Source: Candidatus Kapaibacterium sp.
GTDB taxonomy: Bacteria > Bacteroidota > Ignavibacteria > Kapaibacteriales > UBA961
Assembly (NCBI GenBank): GCA_023253875.1
Contig: JALRFC010000043.1
Span: 1-10,193, forward strand
DNA length: 10,193 nucleotides
Direction: 5' to 3'
This document shows, in pieces, positions 1-6,876 of this stretch. Position numbers and translations under genes: made by a program. The notes below the pieces were generated by a model, which worked only from the letters and a program-made list of their open reading frames with translations, ran no database searches and was not told the origin of the DNA. The first letter of the stretch is position 1. The number at the start of each line of letters is the position of its first letter.

Positions 1-3000
1 AAAGGAATTGTACATGACATTTATTCAGTTGATCGCAATCCCCATGGATTGAAAACAAAAAAAGGACATGCCTTTGTGATGTCAATGAAAGGAGCTTTGA
101 TTCCAAAAGGGAATGGCGAGGTTCAAAGTCCGACAATCGTGAATTATTTCAGGGGCAAGCATTCAAATGAATGGAAACTCAATGTCCCTACTTATTCAAC
201 CATTCGTATTCCACAAGTCTATGATGGTATCGACATTGTCTATTCATTTGATGGCGCAAATCCTCGATATGATTTTCATGTTCAGCCCGGAACAGATCCA
301 TCTAAAATCATGCTGAATTTTAGCGGTGCCGAGACATCAACCACGAAAGACGGTGCACTCTCAGTTGAGACTCGTTTTGGCATAATCGAACATGGTAAAA
401 TTCATGCTTTCCAATATGATGCATCCGGTGCAAAAATCACAGTACCATGCACATTCAAGAAATCTCAGCAAGGCTTCACATTTTCACTTGCTTCCTATGA
501 CAAGAACAAAACTTTGATCATTGACCCACTCGTGTACAGCACATATTTGGGTAATGCAGGTGCCGATGCAATCAATGGCGTTGTGCTTGACAATGCCGGA
601 AATGTTATTGCCGCAGGGTCAACCGAAACTGAAGACTTGCCTATTGTGACCGGTTCTTATGATACGCAATATAATGGTGGAATTGATGGTGTTGTCATTC
701 GTTATTCACCTCAACTTCAAACCATTCTTAGTTTAACATATCTTGGTGGTGGCGGAGATGATATCATCAATGCTGTTACTATAGATTTCAATGGTGGAAT
801 ATTTGTTGGTGGTGAAACCGGTTCAACCAATTTTCCATTGTCAACTTCTTGGAAAGATGAATTTAAAGCAGGTATCGATGGTTTTGTAGCCAAGCTCTCT
901 TCAAATGGTTCACAACTTGTTTATTCAAGTTATATACCCGGTTCATTGGATGATAGAGTTCTCGCAATCGCGGCAAGACCAACCGGTGAATTGCTTGTTG
1001 GTGGCGTCACCAATTCATCCGATTACCCAAGAGATAATGGCGCTTATCAAAATTTGAAAAAAGCTTTGACAGATGGATTCATGATGGAATTCAGACCTTC
1101 AGGTTCACTGATTAATTTTGCCAGCTATATTGGTGGTGATGGTGATGATCGTGTAACCGGTGTTGGTTATGATCCAAGTTTCGGATCTGTGTTTATTGCC
1201 GGAACAACTGGACAAGGTATTGCAAATGGAGCATATCCTGTTCCTAATATGTTCAACCCAAGTAGAAGACCATGGGATAATACGTTCAATCAGAAGGATG
1301 ATGGATTTGTTGCAAAATTTGGGATTGCTGGAACACCTTCTAATGAAAGCGTTCACTTCCTTGGATATTTGGGTGGAAATGGTAATGATAGAATTACTGG
1401 ATTAACTCCACTCGATGATGGTACTGTTGTTGTATGTGGAGAAACTGATTTTGGTACAGGTACGACTACTTCTTTTCCAATTGTTGGTTCAACATCTAGC
1501 TCCAAAGGTGGATTAGATATTTTTGCATCTAGAATTTCTTCCAATGGTCGCACTTTAGTTAATTCAGGTGTATATGGCACCTCAGGAACTGAGTCTGCAA
1601 CTGCAATCGATTTTATACCCGGTACATCACAATTACTATTATCTGGTTGGACAAGTTCCAAAGATTTCAGTAGCAATAATATCGGTAGTAAAAACCCCGA
1701 TGGTGGCTATGGTGGAGGCCCGAAAGATGGCGTAGTGATGAAACTCACCAATGATTTGTCCGAAGTGATTTACTCCTCTTATTTTGGTGGAACTGGAGAG
1801 GACATTGTAAAAGCTATCGTTGAAACCTCAAGAGGAGATTTTTATTTCGGCGGAGTCACTACTTCACCAGACCTCGTAACATTTCAAGAAACACAAAATT
1901 CTACAGCTGGTACCGGTACAAATGGTTTTATTGCCAAGTATGCTTTTGGTAATTTATCAATGAGTTCACCTAGTGCATATAATACAATTTGCCCCGGGAA
2001 TAATTTGAACTTTGCTTGGACAAAAGAGGGTCTTACAGCAACTGAACTTGTTTCCATTCAATTATCCTCTGATGGAGGAACTACTTGGAACACAGTAGCT
2101 AAAGATTTAACCGGTGGAAATTATGCTTGGAAAATACCTGATGATTATGTCGGTGGCACAATCTATAGAGCAAGAGTGATCAATGTGGCATCCGGGCTAC
2201 GTGATATAAGTGATACTACGTTCAAAATTGGCGAAGCAACAGTCATCACTGAGCAACCTATTGGAGATTCACTTTGCCCAGGTTCACAATTTAGAATTTC
2301 TGTAAAAGGAAATGGCAAAGGAACCTATGAGTGGAGATTCAAAGGGAATATCATTCAAGGTGCGAGAGATTCTATTTTGACAATTCCTGCGGTAAAACCA
2401 ACAGATGCTGGTGACTATGTCGCAACTGTCAATACAGGATGTAGAGCCACACAATCACAACCCGCAAGATTGGTTGTTAAACCCACGACAAGAGTGATCA
2501 CAGAACCTCAAAATGTATCAATTACATCAGGTTCTCCTCTTCAATTAAAAGTTGTTGCAGAAGGAACGAAATTAGCATATCAATGGTATGTTGATGGTGC
2601 AAAAATCAATAATGCAACAGATTCTGTTTATAAACTCTCTTCTACAAATACAGGTAATTCCGGAGATTATTTCGTAATTATTACCGGTGAATGTGGAATA
2701 GATACGAGTGCTGTCGCAAAAGTCATTGTAAGTCCTCCGAGTTCTGTTTCTGAGTCTATACTCAATCATTCAAATGACATTCACATCAAGATGTTTGGTC
2801 AAGAAGCAAATGATTTGCACTTCACAGTGAATGCACTCAAAGGCGGAATGTCTACGATTTCTTTATTGTCAAGTACAGGCGAACTGATTCAAACAATCTT
2901 CTCTGGGATGATTCATTCCAATGAAGTCAATGACTATAGAATTCCTGCCGGTTTGGCAAGTGGTTCATATTGGGTTAATGTGACTATTGGTGGATTATCA

Positions 3001-3030
3001 CATTCTAAACAATGTATCATCAAACAATGA
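1..3030 (+). CDS. SBBP beta-propeller / Ig-domain surface protein with T9SS sorting domain (5' partial)
   Basis: Probably a secreted or cell-surface protein exported by the type IX system. No enzymatic function is visible. The frame is open to the first base of the window, so the gene starts upstream and the TTG at 49 is unlikely to be the real start; 1009 residues are visible and the signal peptide is missing. Domains in order: an N-terminal domain of the type that precedes SBBP repeats (to about base 530, with NYFRG and VYDGIDIVY); seven SBBP-type blades starting near bases 535, 733, 921, 1117, 1357, 1561 and 1771, each with a Y-(L/I/F)-GG-x-G-x-D-like opening and a DGFVAK-like close; an FN3/Ig-like segment (about 1950-2240); two Ig-like domains (about 2241-2490 and 2491-2735), the first with a Cys-Trp-Cys pattern; and a C-terminal T9SS-like domain (about 2750-3027) with the G-SYWV-V-GG-----K-IIK ending. 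Seven blades suggest one closed propeller (inference). Its ligand is unknown. Confidence 0.93.
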   Translation, partial: KGIVHDIYSVDRNPHGLKTKKGHAFVMSMKGALIPKGNGEVQSPTIVNYFRGKHSNEWKLNVPTYSTIRIPQVYDGIDIVYSFDGANPRYDFHVQPGTDPSKIMLNFSGAETSTTKDGALSVETRFGIIEHGKIHAFQYDASGAKITVPCTFKKSQQGFTFSLASYDKNKTLIIDPLVYSTYLGNAGADAINGVVLDNAGNVIAAGSTETEDLPIVTGSYDTQYNGGIDGVVIRYSPQLQTILSLTYLGGGGDDIINAVTIDFNGGIFVGGETGSTNFPLSTSWKDEFKAGIDGFVAKLSSNGSQLVYSSYIPGSLDDRVLAIAARPTGELLVGGVTNSSDYPRDNGAYQNLKKALTDGFMMEFRPSGSLINFASYIGGDGDDRVTGVGYDPSFGSVFIAGTTGQGIANGAYPVPNMFNPSRRPWDNTFNQKDDGFVAKFGIAGTPSNESVHFLGYLGGNGNDRITGLTPLDDGTVVVCGETDFGTGTTTSFPIVGSTSSSKGGLDIFASRISSNGRTLVNSGVYGTSGTESATAIDFIPGTSQLLLSGWTSSKDFSSNNIGSKNPDGGYGGGPKDGVVMKLTNDLSEVIYSSYFGGTGEDIVKAIVETSRGDFYFGGVTTSPDLVTFQETQNSTAGTGTNGFIAKYAFGNLSMSSPSAYNTICPGNNLNFAWTKEGLTATELVSIQLSSDGGTTWNTVAKDLTGGNYAWKIPDDYVGGTIYRARVINVASGLRDISDTTFKIGEATVITEQPIGDSLCPGSQFRISVKGNGKGTYEWRFKGNIIQGARDSILTIPAVKPTDAGDYVATVNTGCRATQSQPARLVVKPTTRVITEPQNVSITSGSPLQLKVVAEGTKLAYQWYVDGAKINNATDSVYKLSSTNTGNSGDYFVIITGECGIDTSAVAKVIVSPPSSVSESILNHSNDIHIKMFGQEANDLHFTVNALKGGMSTISLLSSTGELIQTIFSGMIHSNEVNDYRIPAGLASGSYWVNVTIGGLSHSKQCIIKQ

Positions 3031-3052
3031 TGATTATGACTCTGGTCTCAAC

Positions 3053-3084
3053 AAAGCCCGTGAATTCGTTTACGGGCTTTTTTA
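3053..3084 (+). terminator. Rho-independent terminator after the SBBP gene
   Basis: AAAGCCCGTGAA (3053-3064) pairs with TTTACGGGCTTT (3069-3080) around a TTCG loop. The stem is 12 bp with one G-T wobble, and a T-rich tail follows (3078-3083). It starts 22 nt after the stop codon at 3030. It lies exactly between two convergent genes and could also end the minus-strand operon, but in that direction the tail is only CTTTGTTGAG, so it should work less well there. Confidence 0.88.
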
Positions 3085-4017
3085 TTGTACATTCATATTT
3101 GCATCAAGATAGGGTATGAAGTATTCTTGACATGAATTACTTATTGAATAGTCTGATCTGATAAATTCCAATATTCCCTGCTGTTGCCACATATATTGCT
3201 GAGGAATATCCGGAAATCTTCGTAATAATGAACCATATCGAGTAATGCTTTTTTGCAACCAATACCATTCTATGATAGACCCTGCATATGTCTTGTGCAA
3301 TTGTATCAAAAATGGATAGAATGCATTCAGGAACAGTTCACAGAATAGATGTATTGAGATTCCATTCCTGGATGTATATGATACAGCCGAAATATCATGA
3401 GGAATTTCCGCACCATGCATAATTGCATGAATTATTGGTGAATGCATGAACATTTGTATCAAACCAAGATAATCATCATCTTTATGGAAGATTCTTCTTC
3501 TTTGATTCATTCTTTTTCTCATGAACACAATACAGTATGCTTGTAATTGTTCAGAAGGAATCCGTATAGAATACTCCATTAATTCCAATTCTTTACATCT
3601 TCTCATCAGACGACGAAAAGCATAGTCCTGCAAATCATCCATGCACTGTAATGATATCTTTCGCTCTTTGATTTGCATTGAAAGGATATCTTTTAGTGGC
3701 AATACGATGCTTTCTTGAGCAATTTTGACAGAAATATCATGCTCACAGACAATATGCAATAGAACATCATTATAGCGAGAGTCAAGATGATGTTTATGGG
3801 TAAACCAATCTGAAGCATATTTGTGAAATTCCCCCTTGCCAATCAATAATTCCCCTTGAATCAAGATAGCCATATCGATAAAATCAGGTCCTGAATAGGG
3901 ATTTATTCTGCCAGGATGTACAATATGAATGATGTTCCCTGAATAAGCGATTGTTGTATATGTTCCATCATAGAACATTGCATGAACTTTCTTCTGCAAT
4001 TCCCTTTCATGTATCAT
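3082..4017 (-). CDS. DUF2851 family protein
   Basis: A protein of the uncharacterised DUF2851 family, probably cytoplasmic (no signal peptide or membrane segment seen). Diagnostic motifs, numbered from the chosen start: HPG (34-36), GPDF (43-46), GEFH (62-65), SDW (69-71), H74, H76, D79, Y82, then VLLHIV (85-90). This matches the family pattern GPDF...(V)EIH..SDW..H.H..D..Y..V.LHVV. I chose the ATG at 4017 (311 residues) because MIHERELQKK aligns with the usual beginning of the family; it overlaps the end of pyrF by 11 nt. An ATG at 4053 has GGGGAG 7 nt upstream, but those bases are constrained as pyrF codons. From memory, relatives are around 420 residues, so this copy looks short, and the cysteine-rich C-terminal ending I expect is reduced to one cysteine. 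It is the last gene of a three-gene operon. The function is unknown. Confidence 0.85.
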   Translation of the reverse strand: MIHERELQKKVHAMFYDGTYTTIAYSGNIIHIVHPGRINPYSGPDFIDMAILIQGELLIGKGEFHKYASDWFTHKHHLDSRYNDVLLHIVCEHDISVKIAQESIVLPLKDILSMQIKERKISLQCMDDLQDYAFRRLMRRCKELELMEYSIRIPSEQLQAYCIVFMRKRMNQRRRIFHKDDDYLGLIQMFMHSPIIHAIMHGAEIPHDISAVSYTSRNGISIHLFCELFLNAFYPFLIQLHKTYAGSIIEWYWLQKSITRYGSLLRRFPDIPQQYMWQQQGILEFIRSDYSISNSCQEYFIPYLDANMNVQ

Positions 4018-4807
4018 ACCCAATTCGTTCTTTATAATACTTTGCCGCTTCATACGCTTTCTCCCCAAATAATTCGCCTTCCCCGGCATATTGAATTCCC
4101 CTTGAAACATTGATGAATACCGGTCCATTGGCATTCGCTTTCATGATTGCATCGATATCACCACCTTGTGCACCAATTCCGGGTATGAGCAAAACCGATT
4201 CATGTGCATATTGTCGAATCAATGCCAGCTCTCCAGGATGTGTTGCACCAATGACGAATCCAAGAGATGCATTTCTTTTCCAAGACAATACTGTCTCAAT
4301 GACATGTTGATATATAGGTTTACCTTGTGATATTAGTCGTTGAAAGTCCGAAGAACCAGGATTCGATGTAAGAGCGAGCACAATCACCATACGATCTTCA
4401 CGTTCGAGAAATGGTGCTAGTGAATCATAACCCATATATGGATTGACAGTGATGGCATCGCAATGTAAATCATCAAAAACAGCACGCGCATAAGCAGATG
4501 ATGTATTACCAATATCAGCTCTCTTAGCATCAGCAATCGTAATGATATCATTTGGGATTGATTCAATCGTTTGTGTAAGAGCTTCCCAACCTTTCACACC
4601 ATATTGCTCATAAAAAGCAGTATTTATTTTATAAGCACTTGCAAACTCACTCGTTGCTTCTATGATTTGTTGATTAAACGATACAATTGGTGATTCATCT
4701 GAAAGCAAATATTGAGGAATTTTAGACAATTCCGTATCCAAGCCAATGCAGAGTCTTGAAGAAATCGCTAACTGTCTAGCATTCATTTTATTTATTGCAT
4801 TCATCAT
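4007..4807 (-). CDS. pyrF: Orotidine 5'-phosphate decarboxylase (class 2 type)
   Basis: Catalyses the last step of de novo UMP synthesis, OMP to UMP plus CO2, in the cytoplasm. The 266-residue length and signatures fit the bacterial/archaeal PyrF type 2 group: CIGLDTE (20-26), K60 in SAYKIN, the catalytic Lys-Asp array in DAKRADIGNTS (D93, K95, D98), NPYMGYD (122-128), GATHPGE (187-193), PGIGAQGGD (209-217) and the phosphate-binding NVSRGI (233-238). The chain looks intact. Three ATGs lie near the start (4807, 4804, 4786); the first two are in tandem. The upstream lipoprotein gene stops at 4809-4811, leaving a single base before the first ATG, so translational coupling is likely. No Shine-Dalgarno is visible. 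The 3' end overlaps the DUF2851 gene. No other pyrimidine gene is in the window. Confidence 0.97.
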   Translation of the reverse strand: MMNAINKMNARQLAISSRLCIGLDTELSKIPQYLLSDESPIVSFNQQIIEATSEFASAYKINTAFYEQYGVKGWEALTQTIESIPNDIITIADAKRADIGNTSSAYARAVFDDLHCDAITVNPYMGYDSLAPFLEREDRMVIVLALTSNPGSSDFQRLISQGKPIYQHVIETVLSWKRNASLGFVIGATHPGELALIRQYAHESVLLIPGIGAQGGDIDAIMKANANGPVFINVSRGIQYAGEGELFGEKAYEAAKYYKERIGYDT

Positions 4808-4808
4808 T

Positions 4809-5684
4809 TCATTTTACCAGATTGAATAATTCATCGAGTTTTGGACTGAGAATAATCTCTGTTCTTCTGTTTTTTGTTCTTGCTTCAGGTGTATCAGCTT
4901 CATCGGCAGGCATGAATTCACTTCTTCCCGATGCTATGATTCGCTTTGGATCGATACCATTTTCAATTGTCAGAATTCTTGCAACTTCGGTTGAACGCAA
5001 TACACTTAAGTCCCAATTATCAGCAATTCTTGCATTACTTATGGGTTTATTGTCTGTATGGCCTTCAATCATTACGGAAATGTCAGTTTGTTGCATGAGC
5101 ACCATCGCTAATTGAGCTAATGCATCTCTTCCCCTTTGATCAATCACTGTGGAACCAGGTTTGAACAGTAATTGATTCGACATTTTTACATATACTTTCC
5201 CATTTTTTACTTCAATTTCAAGTCCACTATCTTTAAAACCCAAAAGTGATTGTTCCACTCTTTCTCTTAAGGCATTCATCGAAGAATCTCTTTGTTTGAT
5301 CAATGATTGCATTTCTCTCAGTTTGGATTCTCTTTCGAATAAATCTGCCTCGGCTTTTTCTAATTGTCCCAATAATCCTTTGATCTCTTCAGAACTTGAC
5401 TTGGTAGCTTGTTCCACTTGTTGCTCTAAAGAGCGTACTTTTTCTTTGCACAGGCGTATTTCCTCATTCAAATCTGAAATGATGGCCAAATTGCCGGCAT
5501 TATTGGCATTAAGTTGATTATTGACACCAATCACACCGAGTAAGACCTTTTGAAGAGAATCGGCTTTTTGTACTTGAGCATCATATGTTGAAGTAGAAAC
5601 ACAAGAAGAGGCAAAGAGAATGAACAAGAATCCAATGAAGATGTGCATTGGTAACAGCAATTGATCTTTGTTCAGCATATTCAT
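4809..5684 (-). CDS. OmpA/MotB-type peptidoglycan-binding lipoprotein
   Basis: Probably an outer-membrane-anchored lipoprotein that grips peptidoglycan. Residues 1-28 form a lipoprotein signal (hydrophobic 14-25, lipobox ASSC with the lipidated Cys at 28). A helical, Glu/Lys/Gln-rich stretch at about 35-148 looks like a coiled coil. The C-terminal OmpA-like domain (about 155-280) has LLFKPGS (172-178), GHTDNKP (208-214), NWDLSVLRS (223-231) and KNRRTEI (271-277). D211 and R230 sit where the family binds diaminopimelate. The domain resembles that of MotB, but the lipobox and long coiled coil replace MotB's membrane helix, and no MotA gene is present, so a flagellar stator role is unlikely. It is the first gene of the operon with pyrF. 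ATGs at 5684 and 5678 are both possible starts; no clear Shine-Dalgarno is seen. A generic envelope-spacer or anchoring role is inferred. Confidence 0.92.
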   Translation of the reverse strand: MNMLNKDQLLLPMHIFIGFLFILFASSCVSTSTYDAQVQKADSLQKVLLGVIGVNNQLNANNAGNLAIISDLNEEIRLCKEKVRSLEQQVEQATKSSSEEIKGLLGQLEKAEADLFERESKLREMQSLIKQRDSSMNALRERVEQSLLGFKDSGLEIEVKNGKVYVKMSNQLLFKPGSTVIDQRGRDALAQLAMVLMQQTDISVMIEGHTDNKPISNARIADNWDLSVLRSTEVARILTIENGIDPKRIIASGRSEFMPADEADTPEARTKNRRTEIILSPKLDELFNLVK

Positions 5685-5718
5685 AATGATTCAATCCAAT
5701 GAATTGAGTGTTGATTAT

Positions 5719-5730
5719 CGTAAATTTACG
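5719..5730. promoter_or_regulatory. Perfect 12-bp palindrome between divergent operons
   Basis: CGTAAATTTACG is identical to its reverse complement and lies in the 119-bp gap between the lipoprotein-pyrF operon (left, minus strand) and meaB (right, plus strand). Its core TAAATTTA matches seven of eight positions of the Bacteroidota -7 element TAnnTTTG on either strand, so it may be an operator, a pair of overlapping divergent promoter elements, or chance. No -33 element at a good distance is seen on either strand. Confidence 0.35.
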
Positions 5731-5803
5731 GATTATTCATTGAGCTTGCTATGGAGATTTATGTCTCACACCCATAAATCAATCTCAATATTAACTGCAG
5801 AGC

Positions 5804-6817
5804 ATGTATATGTCCCAATCAGCAACTCCGCATCTTGAAACTGTATCGCACATGATTGCTGATATTCAATCCGGTAATCGAAGAACATTATCAAAAGCCA
5901 TATCTCTTGTGGAAAGTTCTTTGGAGGAAGACCGTGTATTGACAGAAGCATTATTGGAAGCCATTGTACCCTTGACAGGTAAAGCTAAAAGAATAGGAAT
6001 TACGGGTAGCCCGGGAGTTGGAAAGTCCACATTCATTGAAACATTTGGATTGGCATGTATCGAAAAAGGTGAGACAATCGCAGTATTGGCCATAGATCCC
6101 AGCAGTCAATCACATGGTGGGAGCATATTGGGAGATAAAGTTCGTATGCCCGCATTGGCCAGATCCGAGCAAGCATATATACGTCCATCGCCATCGCGTT
6201 CAACATTGGGCGGGGTTTCAAATGCAACACGCGAGGCAATGCTTCTATGCGAAGCCGCAGGATTCACAACCATACTCATTGAAACAGTGGGTGTCGGCCA
6301 ATCAGAAGTTGAAGTACGCTCAATGACAGATCTCTTTCTCTTTCTTACACTCCCGGTGGCCGGTGATGAAGTGCAAGGAATCAAAAGAGGAATCATGGAA
6401 TTGGCTGATATCATCTTTGTCAATAAATCAGATGGTGACCTCCAAGATTTCGCTGAAATGGCCAAATCCCAAATACAAAGTGCACTTACATTGATGCATT
6501 CTCCCACTGAAGATTGGAAGGTAAGAACATTGACCGGTTCGGGTCTTACAGGACATGGCATTCAGGAATTACTCCAATTATGCAGTGAATTCTTTGTTCA
6601 TCCATCGCCACATGATCATGCGATACAAGAGCGGAGAATCAGGCAAAATCTGGAATGGTTTGAAATGTCTTGTAGAAGAGAACTCATACACTGGGCTGAA
6701 ACACAAGATTCGTTCAGGAATGCCAAATTGAAGGCAGAGCAAGACATAATCAATGGAAATACTGTACCTAGCATTGCCGCTCGATCACTTATCAATACAC
6801 ATCTTCATTCAGATTGA
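5804..6817 (+). CDS. meaB: Methylmalonyl-CoA mutase-associated GTPase MeaB (ArgK family)
   Basis: A G3E-type GTPase that acts as a chaperone for adenosylcobalamin-dependent methylmalonyl-CoA mutase, gating cofactor loading and protecting or reactivating the enzyme in the cytoplasm. The 337-residue length is normal. Motifs: P-loop GSPGVGKST (68-76), IDPSS (97-101), DKVRM (111-115), RPSPSRSTLGG (127-137), the Walker B/switch II region ETVGVGQSE (160-168), the MeaB signature around EVQGIKRG (189-196), and the guanine-specificity motif NKSD (207-210). The C-terminal helical part (about 265-337) is the dimerisation region in known relatives. ATGs at 5804 and 5810 both fit as starts. No mutase subunit gene is adjacent, although meaB often sits beside one, so the partner is expected elsewhere in the genome. 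The divergent neighbour is the lipoprotein operon; thrS follows after 59 bp. Confidence 0.96.
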   Translation: MYMSQSATPHLETVSHMIADIQSGNRRTLSKAISLVESSLEEDRVLTEALLEAIVPLTGKAKRIGITGSPGVGKSTFIETFGLACIEKGETIAVLAIDPSSQSHGGSILGDKVRMPALARSEQAYIRPSPSRSTLGGVSNATREAMLLCEAAGFTTILIETVGVGQSEVEVRSMTDLFLFLTLPVAGDEVQGIKRGIMELADIIFVNKSDGDLQDFAEMAKSQIQSALTLMHSPTEDWKVRTLTGSGLTGHGIQELLQLCSEFFVHPSPHDHAIQERRIRQNLEWFEMSCRRELIHWAETQDSFRNAKLKAEQDIINGNTVPSIAARSLINTHLHSD

Positions 6818-6846
6818 TCTAGGTATCCTAATTCAAGCCAAAACGG

Positions 6847-6854
6847 TATCTTTG
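6847..6854 (+). promoter_or_regulatory. Candidate Bacteroidota -7 promoter element upstream of thrS
   Basis: TATCTTTG fits TAnnTTTG exactly and ends 22 nt before the thrS ATG, within the 59-bp gap after meaB. It would give a very short leader of about 15 nt. No TTTG-like -33 element is seen at the usual distance, so thrS may also be read through from meaB. Confidence 0.4.
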
Positions 6855-6876
6855 TAATCATTATTTATTCTACTCT

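Noticed and set aside
49..51. TTG as the start codon of the SBBP gene
   Set aside because: The same frame stays open to base 1 (KGIVHDIYSVDRNPHG precedes it), the N-terminal domain is already under way, and no signal peptide follows the TTG. The real start is upstream of the window.
1135..1150. GGTGATGGTGATGAT as a trinucleotide repeat or slippage site
   Set aside because: It simply encodes the GGDGDD turn of an SBBP blade; similar GG-x-G-x-D segments recur in the other blades.
1105..1676. Open frames of 83 and 107 residues antisense to the SBBP gene
   Set aside because: Low-complexity compositions without recognisable domains, lying wholly inside a well-supported repeat-bearing gene; they mirror its Gly/Thr-rich repeats.
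4795..5115. A 106-residue plus-strand frame over the lipoprotein gene with a hydrophobic N-terminus resembling a signal peptide
   Set aside because: It is antisense to the conserved OmpA-like domain; the hydrophobic run is the complement of the charged NRRTEI region.
4809..5684. The lipoprotein gene as a flagellar stator protein (motB)
   Set aside because: It has a lipobox instead of the MotB membrane helix with its proton-carrying Asp, and no motA or other flagellar gene is nearby.
6106..6561. A 151-residue open frame antisense to meaB
   Set aside because: It overlaps the most conserved GTPase motifs on the other strand and shows no domain of its own; its length follows from the codon bias of meaB.
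6821..6850. Repeated GGTATC (6822-6827 and 6845-6850) in the meaB-thrS gap as an operator pair
   Set aside because: Six bases twice in AT-rich sequence is weak, the flanks do not match, and the second copy overlaps the candidate -7 element.
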